From Paracoccaceae bacterium (GTDB taxonomy: Bacteria; Pseudomonadota; Alphaproteobacteria; Rhodobacterales; Rhodobacteraceae), in assembly GCA_027486345.1 (NCBI GenBank), contig JAIXPH010000028.1, positions 1 through 64,000 of the forward strand: a stretch of DNA of 64,000 bases, given 5' to 3'. Both the position numbers and the translations under genes were made by a program. Shown here one piece after another: positions 38,000 through 49,109 of the stretch (the stretch's first letter is position 1; every line of letters starts with the position of its first letter). The notes under the pieces are model-generated. The model had not been told where the DNA came from and searched no databases. It saw nothing but the letters and a program-made list of their open reading frames with translations.

Positions 38000-39901
38000 T
38001 CACAGCCGCAGGCGAAAGCGCAGGAATCCGTCGGGCGTCATCTCCATGGGCTCGGGGGGCGGGTCGGTCGGGGGGGCGGTGTCACGCGCGGCGGGGGAAG
38101 ACAGGAAGGTGACAGAGGTGCCGGGCATCGGCACGAAGCCCCAACCGCTGGCGGCGGGGGGCAGGGCGGTGCCCCGGGCGCGCAGATGCGCGGCCACCAC
38201 GTCGCGGACGGGGGTGCCGTCATCCAGCACCAGATTGCCGCGTTCGGTGCCCGCAAAGCCGGACCCGCCGTTGGATCGGTAGCCATTCGTCGCCACGATG
38301 AAGGAGTGCGCCGGGTTCAGCGGGGCCCCGCGCCATGTCAGGCCGGTGATGCGCTGTGCCTCCGGTGCGACCAGCCGGCCGCGTGTGTCAAAGCGCGCGG
38401 GCTGGGACAAGTCGATGCGGAAATCCAGACCGTGGATCAGGTCGAAGTTGAAGGCGGGAAAGTCCGGGTTGATCAGCGGCTGATCCGCTTCGCCGGGCAG
38501 GATGCGGTTGTACAGGCCCGCCGCCCGTTCCAGCCATAGGGCGATTTCCGCCCCTGTCAGGCGCAGCGCGGTCAGCGTGTTGGGATGGGGATAAAGGTCG
38601 AGCACATGGCGCAGCATCAGATCGCCCGCCGGAATGTCCACGTAGTACCCCGGCCCGCCGCGCCCCCCCGCCTTGAACGGAGCGACAGCCGAGAGGACGG
38701 GCAGGTGGCCCATGGGTCCCTCCCGCAGGGCGTCGGCCACATGGAGGCCTTGGGCAAGCGCCAGAAGCCGCAGCGCGGGGCTGGGGGCGACCAGCGCGAA
38801 ATGCGTGGTCATGGGATGGTCCACCCGCCCCAAGCGTCCGCGCACCCAGTCCAGCGTGCGCTGATGGGCGGCCAGAACCTCGGGCGCGGCGGGGGCGGCC
38901 CCGTCGGTATGCGCGGGTCGGGTGTCCACCCGATGCGACAGGACGCGCCATGCCGCCGTGTCGCCACGCTCCAGCAGCAGGTCGATCACGCCCAGCCTTG
39001 CGCCATAGGCCCCGGCCATGACGGCGGGCTTGCCGGCAAGGGTGCCACGGCGCGCATCCACGCCGTCTTGTGCCGGAAGTTCCGGCGCGGGAAAGACCTG
39101 ATGGGTATGGCCCATGACCACGGCATCCACGCCGGGCAGCGCGGCCAGGGCCAGCGCGGCGTTTTCCATTCCCGGCTCGGCAAGGCTTGGCCCGATCCCG
39201 GTATGGGCCAGCACCACGACAAGGTCCGCCCCCTCGGCCCGCAGGCGGGGCAGGGTGCGGCGCGCGGCGGTGAGGATATCCTCGATCCGCACCCGGCCTT
39301 CGAGATGCCCACGCTCCCACACGGCGGTTTGCGGCGGCAAGAAGCCCGTCACCCCGATCCGCAGGGGGTGAGGGTGTCCGGTCTCATCGATCAGCACGCG
39401 GTCCAGCAGCACCCATGGCGCGACAAGGTTCAGCGCCTCGGGTCGGTGGTTGGGCAGGTCACGTGGCGCGGCGGCGATGGCATTGGCGCTGACCACCGGA
39501 AAGGCCGCGGCGTCCACAGCCCGGATCAGATGCGGCAAGCCGTGACTGAAGTCGTGATTGCCCAGCGTGCCCGCGTCATAGCCCAAGGCATTCATCGCGA
39601 GGATCACCGGATTGACCGGGCTTTGCGCTGCCATCCCGTCCTGCGCCGCCAGATCGCCGAGCGCGCTGCCTTGCAGAAAATCGCCATTGTCGAACAGCAG
39701 GCAATTGGGCAATTCGGCCCGCGCGTCGGCGATGACACGGGCCAACGCGGCCATGCCGGTGCCCGGTGCCGGACAGTCCGTGGCATAATCCCACGGCAGG
39801 ACCTGCGCATGCAGATCGGTGGTGGACAACAGACGCAGGCGGAGCAGGACAGAGCGCCCCGGCCAGGGCAAGCCTTGTCGATCCTTGGAAACGTCTGCCA
39901 T
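38000..39901 (-). CDS. 5'-nucleotidase / 2',3'-cyclic-nucleotide 2'-phosphodiesterase family protein
   Basis: 'LLSTTDLHAQVLPWDYATD', 'LFDNGDFLQGS', 'LGNHDFSHGL', 'VMGHTHQVFP'. Confidence 0.87.
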   Translation of the reverse strand: MADVSKDRQGLPWPGRSVLLRLRLLSTTDLHAQVLPWDYATDCPAPGTGMAALARVIADARAELPNCLLFDNGDFLQGSALGDLAAQDGMAAQSPVNPVILAMNALGYDAGTLGNHDFSHGLPHLIRAVDAAAFPVVSANAIAAAPRDLPNHRPEALNLVAPWVLLDRVLIDETGHPHPLRIGVTGFLPPQTAVWERGHLEGRVRIEDILTAARRTLPRLRAEGADLVVVLAHTGIGPSLAEPGMENAALALAALPGVDAVVMGHTHQVFPAPELPAQDGVDARRGTLAGKPAVMAGAYGARLGVIDLLLERGDTAAWRVLSHRVDTRPAHTDGAAPAAPEVLAAHQRTLDWVRGRLGRVDHPMTTHFALVAPSPALRLLALAQGLHVADALREGPMGHLPVLSAVAPFKAGGRGGPGYYVDIPAGDLMLRHVLDLYPHPNTLTALRLTGAEIALWLERAAGLYNRILPGEADQPLINPDFPAFNFDLIHGLDFRIDLSQPARFDTRGRLVAPEAQRITGLTWRGAPLNPAHSFIVATNGYRSNGGSGFAGTERGNLVLDDGTPVRDVVAAHLRARGTALPPAASGWGFVPMPGTSVTFLSSPAARDTAPPTDPPPEPMEMTPDGFLRFRLRL

Positions 39902-40131
39902 CCATCACCCTTTGCATCGGGCCGGTGGCTGCATGGTCTGGCAGGTGTCATCAGGACACCCGCCGTTCGGCAAAGCTCTGCGGCCCGTTTCGCTTTGGCT
40001 AGCAGGTCGCGTCCGGTCTTGCAACCTGTGCGTGTGCGCGCTGTGACATGAGCCTTTGCAGCGCTGCCGTGCCATGCCACAAGGTCGCGGTCCGGCGCAC
40101 AGAGCCGTGGCGCAACGAGGGGAAGCGGGAC

Positions 40132-41091
40132 ATGCGTATCGCCGAGACGGTCACCTTTGGCGGCTCCGGTCTGGACCGCGCGGCACATCTGCGCGGCGAT
40201 GCGGCGGCGGTGGCAGCCTGTCTGGCGGCCGGACGGGTCTTGCCCCTGTGGCAGGGCAAGCCCTTGATGCGGGGCGCAGAGGATCTGGGCTGGCTGGCGG
40301 CGGGGCATGCGGTGCTGGCCGATGCGGTGGCCGCGCCGGTGTTTCTGGGGCTGGACGAAGCGGGCACGGGTCTTTTCGCGCAGGACGTCTCTGGCTGGCA
40401 GCCCGGTGCCGGGGTCGAGACGGTGCAGCCCGGTTTTCTGGACCCCACGGCGCAGCGCCATCCCGCGCTGACCGGGGAGTTCAGCTTTCAGGAATTGCGC
40501 GCGGTCATGGCGGCTCTGACGCCGCGCGCAGCGGAACTGGCGGCGACGGCGCGGGCGATCACGGGCTGGCACCGCAGCCACGGGTTCTGCGCGGCCTGCG
40601 GGGCCGCAAGTGTGGTGGCCAAGGCCGGATGGCAGCGCGATTGCCCGGCCTGCGGCACCTCGCATTTCCCGCGCACTGATCCGGTGGTCATCATGCTGAT
40701 CACCCATGGCAACCGGGTGCTGCTGGGGCGCAACGCCGCTTGGCCGCAGGGGATGTTTTCGTTGCTGGCGGGCTTCATCGAACCGGGTGAGACGATGGAG
40801 GCCGCCGTCCGCCGCGAGGTGTTCGAAGAGGCGGGCATCCGCGTCGGGCCGGTGCGCTATCTGGCCAGCCAGCCCTGGCCCTTCCCCGCTTCCTTGATGT
40901 TCGGCTGTGCCGGTGAGGCGCTGGATGACGCCATCACCATCGACCCCGAAGAGATCGAGGATGCCCGCTGGATCACCCGCGAAGAGATGCTGACCGTGAC
41001 GGCGGGGGTGCACCCCGAGATCAAACCTGCCCGCAAAGGGGCCATCGCGCATTTCCTGATTGCCAATTGGCTTGCCGACAGGCTGGATTGA
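40132..41091 (+). CDS. nudC: NADH/NAD+ pyrophosphatase (Nudix)
   Basis: Zn motif 'CAACGAASVVAKAGWQRDCPACG'; Nudix box 'GFIEPGETMEAAVRREVFEEAGI'. Confidence 0.9.
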   Translation: MRIAETVTFGGSGLDRAAHLRGDAAAVAACLAAGRVLPLWQGKPLMRGAEDLGWLAAGHAVLADAVAAPVFLGLDEAGTGLFAQDVSGWQPGAGVETVQPGFLDPTAQRHPALTGEFSFQELRAVMAALTPRAAELAATARAITGWHRSHGFCAACGAASVVAKAGWQRDCPACGTSHFPRTDPVVIMLITHGNRVLLGRNAAWPQGMFSLLAGFIEPGETMEAAVRREVFEEAGIRVGPVRYLASQPWPFPASLMFGCAGEALDDAITIDPEEIEDARWITREEMLTVTAGVHPEIKPARKGAIAHFLIANWLADRLD

Positions 41092-41149
41092 ACCCACATA
41101 ACAGCGTAAAGCAAAAAGTCGGAATGGTAGGCGTGTTGAAGGCAGGCAC

Positions 41150-41623
41150 ATGAAACTCAGCGGCAGGACCGATATTCAGGCCCCCGTGGAATTCGTCTTC
41201 GATGCGATTTCCGATTTTGATTTCTGGGAACGTGCCGCGCTGCGGCGCGGAGCGGAAGTCACCCGCACCGACAAACTGCGCCAGCCCGCCCCGGGGATGA
41301 GCTGGATGATCCGCTTTGGCTGGCGCGGGCGGGAACGTCAGAAGCATGTGGTGCTCAAGCAGCTTGACCGGCCAAACGCGGTGGCGGTCGATGGCGACAG
41401 CCCGTCGGTCGAAGGCGGGGCGACCTTGGAACTCGTGGCGTTGTCGGCCACGCGGGTGCGCATTCTCGTGCAGACCACGATCAAGCCGCGCACCCTTGCG
41501 GCGCGACTGTTTGTCCAATCGATGCGGCTGGCGCGCGGCAAGGTGGCGGCGCGCTATGACAAGAAGCTGCGCCAGATGGCCACGATCATCGAACAGCGCT
41601 ACGAAGAGTCGCGCCGGGGATAG
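41150..41623 (+). CDS. SRPBCC-family protein
   Basis: 'MKLSGRTDIQAPVEFVFDAISDFDFWERAALRRG' polyketide-cyclase/SRPBCC-like N-terminus. Confidence 0.75.
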   Translation: MKLSGRTDIQAPVEFVFDAISDFDFWERAALRRGAEVTRTDKLRQPAPGMSWMIRFGWRGRERQKHVVLKQLDRPNAVAVDGDSPSVEGGATLELVALSATRVRILVQTTIKPRTLAARLFVQSMRLARGKVAARYDKKLRQMATIIEQRYEESRRG

Positions 41624-41626
41624 GCC

Positions 41627-42469
41627 TCAGCGGCGGCGGTCCGACGGATAGACGCCCAGCATGTTCAGCTCGGTCGTGAAGTAGCGCAGCTCGTCCAATG
41701 CGCGGGCGACGTTGGCATCCTCGGGGTGGCCTTCGATGTCGGCGTAGAATTCCGTCGCCGTGAAGCTGCCGCCAACCATGTAGCTTTCCAGCTTGGTCAT
41801 GTTCACGCCATTGGTCGCAAAGCCGCCCAGCGCCTTGTAGAGCGCTGCCGGGATGTTGCGGACGCGGAAGGTGAAGGTGGTGATCATCTCGCCCGCGCCA
41901 CGGCGGGACTGGTCGGCCTCGCGGCTCATGACCAGAAAGCGGGTGGTGTTGTTGGCGTGATCCTCGATGTGGCGGGCGACCACGTCCAGCCCGTAGATCT
42001 GCGCGGCCAATTCGCTGGCCAGTGCGGCACGGGTCTTGTCCCCGGCCTCGGCCACCTCACGGGCGGCGCGGGCGTTGTCGGTGCTGACGCGGCCCTTGAT
42101 TCCATGCGCTTTCAGGAAACCCGCGCATTGCGGCAGGATGACCACGTGGCCATGCGCCTCGCGGATGTCCTCCAACCGTGCACCGGGCACGCCCAGAAGG
42201 TTGACATGGACCCGCACGAAGGCCTCATCCACGATGTGCAGACCGGCCTTCGGCAAGAGGCTGTGCACATCCGCAACCCGGCCATAGGTCGAATTCTCGA
42301 CGGCCAGCATGCCCAGATCGACCTCGCCCGCGCGGGTCATTTCAACAACATCTTCAAAGGTCTGGCAGGGAACGGCCTCATAGCCGGGGCGGGCTTGCGC
42401 GCAGGCTTGGTGGGAATAGGCGCCCAGTTCGCCCTGAAATGCGATCCGACCCTTGCTCTGCCCCGTCAT
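41627..42469 (-). CDS. pheA: Prephenate dehydratase
   Basis: 'IAFQGELGAYSHQA', 'NTTRFLVMS', ACT-like 'TFTFRVRNIPAALYKALGGFATNGVNMTKLES'. Confidence 0.92.
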   Translation of the reverse strand: MTGQSKGRIAFQGELGAYSHQACAQARPGYEAVPCQTFEDVVEMTRAGEVDLGMLAVENSTYGRVADVHSLLPKAGLHIVDEAFVRVHVNLLGVPGARLEDIREAHGHVVILPQCAGFLKAHGIKGRVSTDNARAAREVAEAGDKTRAALASELAAQIYGLDVVARHIEDHANNTTRFLVMSREADQSRRGAGEMITTFTFRVRNIPAALYKALGGFATNGVNMTKLESYMVGGSFTATEFYADIEGHPEDANVARALDELRYFTTELNMLGVYPSDRRR

Positions 42470-42593
42470 GCCGCGCCCCCGAAATTCCGACAAAAAGCCC
42501 CTGCGGGGCAATCGGTCGCGCTAGTACACCTTGAAACAGGTGGGGGGAAGCAGATAGATACCGCGCCAAAGAACGGCCAAAGGAAGGCGAGAC

Positions 42594-43118
42594 ATGTTCG
42601 ACACGATGACCATGACCAAGACGGTGGGGGCGGTTTGCGGCTCGCTTCTGGTGTTCCTGCTGGGCGGCTGGGCGGCAAGCTCTCTGTATCACGTCGGGGC
42701 GGAAGGCCATGGCGCGGAAGGTGAACTGACGCAGGCCTATTCCATCGACACCGGCGCCGAGGAAGCCCCCGCCGCCGAAGAAGAAGGGCCGGACTTCGCC
42801 ACCGTGCTGGCATCGGCCGATGCGGCCGCAGGCGAGAAGGTCTTTGCCAAGTGCAAATCCTGCCACCACATCGATGGCACCGACGCGACCGGCCCGCACC
42901 TGAACGGCGTGGTTGACCGTCAAAAGGCCGCCGCCGCCGGTTACGCCTATTCCGAAGCGCTGGCCGCGATGTCCGCTGATGCCTGGACCCCGGAAAACCT
43001 GAACGGCTTCCTCACCAGCCCCAAGAACTACATGCCGGGCACCAAGATGTCCTTCGCCGGTCTGCCGAAAGTCGAAGACCGCGCCAATGTGATCGCCTAT
43101 CTCGCGACGCTGAAATAA
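42594..43118 (+). CDS. Membrane-anchored c-type cytochrome (cyt c552/c_y-like)
   Basis: N-terminal TM anchor, acidic linker, '[23 protein letters not shown]', '[11 protein letters not shown]'. Confidence 0.92.
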   Translation: MFDTMTMTKTVGAVCGSLLVFLLGGWAASSLYHVGAEGHGAEGELTQAYSIDTGAEEAPAAEEEGPDFATVLASADAAAGEKVFAKCKSCHHIDGTDATGPHLNGVVDRQKAAAAGYAYSEALAAMSADAWTPENLNGFLTSPKNYMPGTKMSFAGLPKVEDRANVIAYLATLK

Positions 43119-43292
43119 CGGCACCTGCCTGTGGCAGCGCCCTGCGCCCGGTCCGAAAGGCCGGGCGTTTTGCTTTTGCGCGACGGTTTCACGCAATCGC
43201 AACTTGCCCTTGGCGATGCGGCGGCTAACCTGTCAGATCAGGCGAAGGCGGTGCGGGGCGAACCGCGCCCGAAGCGACAGGGGAAGAGTGGC

Positions 43293-45218
43293 ATGGCACG
43301 ACAGGGTAAGGCTTTGCGGCGCGGGGCGGTTGCAAGGGCACAGGACATGCGCCCGGTGCTGCACTGGATCGGCGCGACGGCCTTCGGGCTTGCGCTGGCG
43401 GGCTTTGCGACCGGTCTGCGCGCACAAGAGGTGACCGTCAGCCACGCCATCACCACCTTCGGCGATCCGCCGAAATATCCCGCGGATTTCCAGCATCTGG
43501 ATTACGTCAACCCCGACGCGCCCAAGGGCGGCGAGATTTCGCAATGGACCTTTGGCGGTTTTGACAGCCTGAACCCCTATTCGGTCGAAGGGCGCTCGGC
43601 GGCGCTGGCCTCGGCCCCGCTGGAGTCGATCCTGACCAGCACCGCGGATGAGATCGGCACCTCGTACTGCCTGCTGTGCGAGACGATGGAATATCCCACT
43701 GATCGGTCCTGGGTGATCTTCAACCTGCGGCCGGATGTCAAATTCTCGGACGGCACGCCGCTGACGGCCGATGATGTGCTGTTTTCCTATGAGACCTTTC
43801 TGGCCAAGGGTCTGACCGATTTCCGCACCATCCTTGCCGATCAGGTGGACAAGGCCGAAGTTCTGGGGCCGCTGAAGATCAAGTTCACCTTCAAGACCGG
43901 CATCCCGACGCGTGACCTGCCTGAGGCGGTGGGGGGTCTGCCGGTCCTGTCCAAGGCGGATTACACTGCCAAGGGGATGGACCTTGAGAAATCCTCGACC
44001 ACGCCCTTCCTTGGCTCCGGTCCCTATGTGTTCGACAGCGTGGACATGGGCCGGTCGATCACATGGAAGCGCAACCCGGACTATTGGGGCGAAGACCTGC
44101 CGATCAATCGCGGGCGGTCGAACTTCGACAAGATCACCTATGAGTATTACGGCGACTACGACGCCGCCTTCGAAGGCTTCAAGGGGGGCGACTACACCTT
44201 CCGTCAGGAAGCCTCGTCGATCACATGGGCCACGCGCTATGACTTTCCGGCGCTGGCCAATGGCTGGGTGAAGAAAGAGGAAATCCCGAACGGCGCCAAG
44301 GCCAATGGTCAGGCCTTCCTGTTCAACCTGCGGCGGGAAAAGTTTCAGGACCCGAAGGTGCGTCAGGCCATCGGGCTGATGTTCAACTTCGAATGGTCCA
44401 ACGCCACGCTGTTCTATGGCCTGTACAGCCGGATCAATTCGGTATGGGAAAACTCGTGGCTGGCCGCCGAGGGCGCACCCTCGCCCGAAGAGGCGGCGAT
44501 CCTGAAGCCCTTGGTCGATGAGGGGCTGTTGCCCGCCTCCATCCTGACGGATGAGGCGGTGATGGCGCCTTCGTCCGGGGAGCGGCAGTTGGACCGCAAC
44601 AATCTGCGCGCCGCTTCGGCCCTTCTGGATGAGGCGGGCTGGACCGTGGGCGATGACGGCCTGCGCCGCAATGCCAAGGGCGATACGCTGCGGGTGGAAT
44701 TCCTGAACGACAGCCCGACCTTTGACCGCGTGATCCTGCCCTTCATCGAAAACCTGAAGGCGCTGGGCGTTGATGCGATCCTGACCGGGGTGGACAATGC
44801 CCAGATGGAAAGCCGCACGCGCCCGCCAAGCTATGATTTCGATATCATCGTCGGCAATGCGCGGTCGGGCTACATCTCGGGGTCCGAGTTGATGCAGTTC
44901 TATGGCTCTGACACCGCCGATGTGTCGGCCTTCAACCTGATGGGCCTGAAATCCCCGGCGGCGGATCGGGTGATCCAGACGGTGATGGCGGCCAAGTCCA
45001 AGGATGAACTGACCGTGGCGACCAAGGCGCTGGACCGTGTGTTGCGGGCCGAACGCTTCTGGGTGCCGCAATGGTTCAAGGCCTCCAGCTGGGTGGCCTA
45101 TCTGGACATGTACGCCTACCCCGCAAACCTGCCGCCCTATGCGCTGGGCGAGTTGGATTTCTGGTGGTATGACGCGGCCAAGGCGGAAAAGCTGAAAGCG
45201 GCAGGCGCACTCAAGTGA
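43293..45218 (+). CDS. yejA: Extracellular solute-binding protein family 5, Yej-type
   Basis: 'DVKFSDGTPLTADDVLFSYETF', 'GSGPYVFDSVDMGRSITWKRNPDYWGEDLP', 'FEWSNATLFYGLYSR'; followed by Yej-like permeases. Confidence 0.85.
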   Translation: MARQGKALRRGAVARAQDMRPVLHWIGATAFGLALAGFATGLRAQEVTVSHAITTFGDPPKYPADFQHLDYVNPDAPKGGEISQWTFGGFDSLNPYSVEGRSAALASAPLESILTSTADEIGTSYCLLCETMEYPTDRSWVIFNLRPDVKFSDGTPLTADDVLFSYETFLAKGLTDFRTILADQVDKAEVLGPLKIKFTFKTGIPTRDLPEAVGGLPVLSKADYTAKGMDLEKSSTTPFLGSGPYVFDSVDMGRSITWKRNPDYWGEDLPINRGRSNFDKITYEYYGDYDAAFEGFKGGDYTFRQEASSITWATRYDFPALANGWVKKEEIPNGAKANGQAFLFNLRREKFQDPKVRQAIGLMFNFEWSNATLFYGLYSRINSVWENSWLAAEGAPSPEEAAILKPLVDEGLLPASILTDEAVMAPSSGERQLDRNNLRAASALLDEAGWTVGDDGLRRNAKGDTLRVEFLNDSPTFDRVILPFIENLKALGVDAILTGVDNAQMESRTRPPSYDFDIIVGNARSGYISGSELMQFYGSDTADVSAFNLMGLKSPAADRVIQTVMAAKSKDELTVATKALDRVLRAERFWVPQWFKASSWVAYLDMYAYPANLPPYALGELDFWWYDAAKAEKLKAAGALK

Positions 45219-45249
45219 ACATCCCCATGGCCGACCGGAGCCACGCCTG

Positions 45250-46401
45250 ATGGGCGCCTACATCCTGCGCAGGCTGCTGCTCATCATCCCGACGCTGTTC
45301 GGGATCATGGTGCTGAACTTTTTCCTGACCCAATTCGTCCCCGGCGGCCCCATCGAACAGGTGGCGGCGCGGCTGGAGGGCGACGGCGACTCGCTGCAAT
45401 CCATCGCGGGCAGCGGGGATGCCGCCGCGTCGGGACAACAGGAACAGGATCAGGGCTACATCGGCGCGCGCGGCCTGCCGCCCGAATTCCTCGCCAAGCT
45501 GGAGGTGCAGTTCGGCTTTGCCCGCATCGTCTGCGCCGAAGGCCACACCGGCACGCCGGACCTGAAAGACCCCGCCTGCACCAAGGAAACGATCCCGACG
45601 GTGGAACGGTTCCTCATCATGATGGGGAATTATCTGACCTTCGACTTCGGGCAGAGCTATTTCCGGTCGATCTCGGTCATGGACCTTGTGCTGGAAAAGA
45701 TGCCCGTGTCGATCACGCTGGGCCTGTGGTCCACGCTGATCGCCTATCTGATCTCGATCCCGATGGGAATCCGCAAGGCCGTGCGCGACGGTACGCCCTT
45801 TGACACATGGACATCGGGGGCCATCATCATCGGCTATGCCATCCCCGGATTCCTGTTCGCTATCCTGCTGCTGGTGCTGTTCGCGGGCGGGTCCTATTGG
45901 AAAATCTTCCCCCTGCGCGGCCTGACCTCTGAGAATTGGGAGGAGCTGAGCCTGTGGGGCAAGGCGGTGGATTACATCTGGCACATCACCTTGCCGGTGA
46001 TCGCCTCGACCATCTCCAGCTTTGCCACCTTGACCCTGCTGACCAAGAACAGCTTTCTGGACGAGATCAAGAAGCAATATGTCACCACCGCCCGCGCCAA
46101 GGGATTGGCGGAAAGCCGTGTGCTTTATGGCCATGTCTTCCGCAATGCGATGCTGATCGTGATCGCGGGGTTCCCGGCGCTCTTCGTGTCGGTGTTCTTT
46201 GGCGGGTCGGTCATCATCGAGACGGTGTTTTCGCTCGACGGTCTGGGCCAATTGGGTTTCCGCGCCGCTGTCGAACGGGATTACCCGGTGATCTTTGGCA
46301 CCTTGTTCTTCTTTGGCCTGATCGGCCTTGTGATGCAGTTGATTTCTGACCTGATGTACGTCTGGATCGACCCCCGCATCGATTTTGAGCGGAGGGGGTG
46401 A
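45250..46401 (+). CDS. yejB: Peptide ABC transporter permease (YejB-like)
   Basis: 'MGAYILRRLLLIIPTLFGIMVLNFFLTQFVPGGPIEQ'. Confidence 0.88.
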   Translation: MGAYILRRLLLIIPTLFGIMVLNFFLTQFVPGGPIEQVAARLEGDGDSLQSIAGSGDAAASGQQEQDQGYIGARGLPPEFLAKLEVQFGFARIVCAEGHTGTPDLKDPACTKETIPTVERFLIMMGNYLTFDFGQSYFRSISVMDLVLEKMPVSITLGLWSTLIAYLISIPMGIRKAVRDGTPFDTWTSGAIIIGYAIPGFLFAILLLVLFAGGSYWKIFPLRGLTSENWEELSLWGKAVDYIWHITLPVIASTISSFATLTLLTKNSFLDEIKKQYVTTARAKGLAESRVLYGHVFRNAMLIVIAGFPALFVSVFFGGSVIIETVFSLDGLGQLGFRAAVERDYPVIFGTLFFFGLIGLVMQLISDLMYVWIDPRIDFERRG

Positions 46402-46404
46402 GAG

Positions 46405-47514
46405 ATGGCCCTGTCGCCCCTGAACCAGCGCCGCTGGCGCAACTTCAAATCCAACCGCCGGGCCTATTGGTCGCTGGTGATCTTTTCGATCCTCTATGGC
46501 CTGTCGCTTTGTGCCGAGGTGGTGGCCAATGACAAGCCGCTGCTGGCGTCCTACAAGGGTGAGCTTCACGCGCCCTTCCTGTTCTTCTACCCCGAAACCG
46601 CCTTTGGCGGCGATTTCCGGACCGAGGCTGATTACCGCCAGCCCGAGGTGCAATGCCTGATCGTGGCGGCGGGGTCCGAGGCATGCTGGGATGATCCCGA
46701 AGGCGTCTTGGCCGAGGCCGAGACGAAGGCCACGGCGGGCGGAGAGGCGATCCAGCAGGGTTGGATTCTGTGGGCGCCGATCCCGTTTTCCTACAACACC
46801 ATCGTGGACAAGGGCGGTGCCGCCCCCGGTGCGCCGGATCAGATGAACTGGCTGGGCACCGACGACACCTCGCGCGATGTCTTGGCGCGGATCATCTACG
46901 GCTTCCGCCTGTCGGTCAGTTTCGCGCTGATCACCACGCTTCTGACATCCGTCATCGGCATCGCGGCAGGGGCGGTGCAGGGCTATTTCGGCGGGCTGGT
47001 GGACCTTGTGTTCCAGCGCATCATCGAACTCTGGGGCGCGACGCCAACGCTTTACGTCATCATCATCGTGGCGGCGATCTTCCAGATGAGTTTCTGGCTA
47101 CTGGTCATCCTGTCGGTGCTGTTCGGCTGGACGGCGCTGGTGGGCGTGGTGCGGGCCGAATTCCTGCGGGCGCGGAACTTCGAATATGTCCGCGCGGCGC
47201 GGGCCTTGGGCGTGCCCGACCGGGTGATCATGTATCGCCACGTGCTGCCCAATGCGATGGTGGCCACGCTGACCATGCTGCCCTTCCTGATCACCGGGGC
47301 CATCGCCTCGCTGGCCACGCTGGATTATCTGGGCTTCGGTCTGCCCGCCTCGGCCCCGTCCTTGGGGGAACTGACGCAGCAGGCCAAGCAGAACATCCAG
47401 GCCCCGTGGCTGGCGTTTTCGGCCTTTTTCACCTTTGCCCTGATGCTGTCGATGCTGGTCTTCATCTTCGAAGGCGTGCGCGATGCCTTTGACCCGCGAA
47501 AGACCTTCCGATGA
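46405..47514 (+). CDS. yejE: Peptide ABC transporter permease (YejE-like)
   Basis: 'LSPLNQRRWRNFKSNRRAYWSL', 'WLGTDDTSRDVLARIIYGFRLS'. Confidence 0.88.
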   Translation: MALSPLNQRRWRNFKSNRRAYWSLVIFSILYGLSLCAEVVANDKPLLASYKGELHAPFLFFYPETAFGGDFRTEADYRQPEVQCLIVAAGSEACWDDPEGVLAEAETKATAGGEAIQQGWILWAPIPFSYNTIVDKGGAAPGAPDQMNWLGTDDTSRDVLARIIYGFRLSVSFALITTLLTSVIGIAAGAVQGYFGGLVDLVFQRIIELWGATPTLYVIIIVAAIFQMSFWLLVILSVLFGWTALVGVVRAEFLRARNFEYVRAARALGVPDRVIMYRHVLPNAMVATLTMLPFLITGAIASLATLDYLGFGLPASAPSLGELTQQAKQNIQAPWLAFSAFFTFALMLSMLVFIFEGVRDAFDPRKTFR

Positions 47515-49109
47515 GCGACGCGGTTCTGACGGTCGATAACCTGTCCATCGCTTTCCGTCAGGACGGGGCCAGCCGCCCCGCCGTGCGCGGGGTCTCCTTT
47601 GCCGTCGGACGGGGGGAGACGGTGGCGCTGGTGGGCGAATCCGGGTCGGGCAAATCCGTGACCGCCCTGTCCACCGTGGGTCTTTTGCCCGACAGCGCCG
47701 AGGTGTCGGGGTCGATCCGTTACGGCGCGACCCAGATGGTGGGGGCGGCGGAAAGCGTGCTGCGCGGTATCCGGGGCAATGACATCAGTTTCATATTTCA
47801 GGAACCGATGACCAGCCTGAACCCCCTGCATACGATCGAACGGCAGTTGGGCGAAAGCCTTGCCCTGCATCAGGGGCTGAGCGGGGCCGCGGCGCGGGCG
47901 CGGATCATCGAGTTGTTGGGCAAGGTCGGCATCCGCGATGCCGAAAGCCGCCTGACCGCCTATCCGCATCAACTGTCCGGCGGGCAGCGCCAGCGGGTGA
48001 TGATTGCGATGGCGCTGGCCAACGGGCCGGAGTTGTTGATTGCGGATGAACCCACCACCGCGCTGGACGTGACGATTCAGGCGCAGATCCTTGACCTCTT
48101 GGCCGAGTTGAAGGCGCGCGAGAACCTGAGCCTTCTGTTCATCACTCATGATCTTGGCATCGTGCGCCGCATCGCGGACCGGGTCTGCGTGATGAAGGAT
48201 GGCGAGATCGTCGAACAAGGGCCTGCGGCGGAGGTGTTCTCCAATCCCCAGCACCCCTACACCCAGAAACTGCTGGCGGCCGAGGCGAAGGGATTGCCTG
48301 TCCCGGTCGCCGAAGCTGCCCCCGTGGTGGCGCAAACCCAGAACCTGCGGGTCTGGTTTCCGATCCATGCCGGGCTGTTGCGGCGGGTTGTCGGCCATGT
48401 GAAGGCGGTGAACGACGCAACCCTGACCGTCCGCGCGGGCGAAACGCTGGGGATCGTGGGCGAGAGCGGGTCTGGCAAGACCACGCTGGCGCTGGCGATC
48501 CTGCGGTTGATCCCGTCCGAAGGGCGGGTGGTCTTCCTTGGCCAGAACCTTGGCGAACGGCAGGGCAAGGCCCTGCGCGATCTGCGCCGCGACATGCAGG
48601 TGGTGTTCCAAGACCCCTTCGGCAGCCTCTCGCCCCGCATGACGGCGGCGGAGATCATCGCCGAAGGGCTGGGCGTGCATGGCGTTGAACCGGGCCGCAA
48701 CCGCCGCGACATGGTGGCCGAGATCATGGCCGAAGTGGGCTTGGACCCCGCGATGATGGACCGTTACCCGCATGAATTCTCGGGCGGGCAGCGCCAGCGC
48801 ATCGCCATCGCGCGGGCGATGATCTTGCGGCCCAAGTTGGTGGTGCTGGACGAACCCACATCGGCGCTGGACATGACGGTGCAGGTGCAGATCGTGGAGT
48901 TGCTCCGCGACTTGCAGCGCAAATGGGGGCTGGCCTATGTTTTCATCAGCCACGATTTGCGGGTGGTGCGAGCTTTGTCGCATAAGGTGATGGTGATGCG
49001 GAACGGTGACGTGGTTGAATCCGGCGCGGCAGAGGCGGTCTTTGCCAATCCCCAAAGCGACTATACCCGCACGCTGATGGCGGCAGCCTTCGGCGGGCCG
49101 GTGGCATGA
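47511..49109 (+). CDS. yejF: Tandem-ATPase peptide ABC transporter (YejF-like)
   Basis: Two Walker A motifs 'GESGSGKSV' and 'GESGSGKTT', two LSGGQ-type signatures. Confidence 0.9.
   Translation: MSDAVLTVDNLSIAFRQDGASRPAVRGVSFAVGRGETVALVGESGSGKSVTALSTVGLLPDSAEVSGSIRYGATQMVGAAESVLRGIRGNDISFIFQEPMTSLNPLHTIERQLGESLALHQGLSGAAARARIIELLGKVGIRDAESRLTAYPHQLSGGQRQRVMIAMALANGPELLIADEPTTALDVTIQAQILDLLAELKARENLSLLFITHDLGIVRRIADRVCVMKDGEIVEQGPAAEVFSNPQHPYTQKLLAAEAKGLPVPVAEAAPVVAQTQNLRVWFPIHAGLLRRVVGHVKAVNDATLTVRAGETLGIVGESGSGKTTLALAILRLIPSEGRVVFLGQNLGERQGKALRDLRRDMQVVFQDPFGSLSPRMTAAEIIAEGLGVHGVEPGRNRRDMVAEIMAEVGLDPAMMDRYPHEFSGGQRQRIAIARAMILRPKLVVLDEPTSALDMTVQVQIVELLRDLQRKWGLAYVFISHDLRVVRALSHKVMVMRNGDVVESGAAEAVFANPQSDYTRTLMAAAFGGPVA

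Noticed and set aside
42527-42542. CACCT-tgaaac-AGGTG dyad upstream of the cytochrome c gene
   Set aside because: Short 5-bp arms, expected by chance in GC-rich DNA; no matching site elsewhere noted
43233-45071. 612-aa minus-strand ORF opposite the Yej SBP
   Set aside because: Antisense shadow ORF, no domain signature
47325-49055. 576-aa minus-strand ORF opposite yejF
   Set aside because: Antisense to a well-defined tandem ATPase; composition-driven
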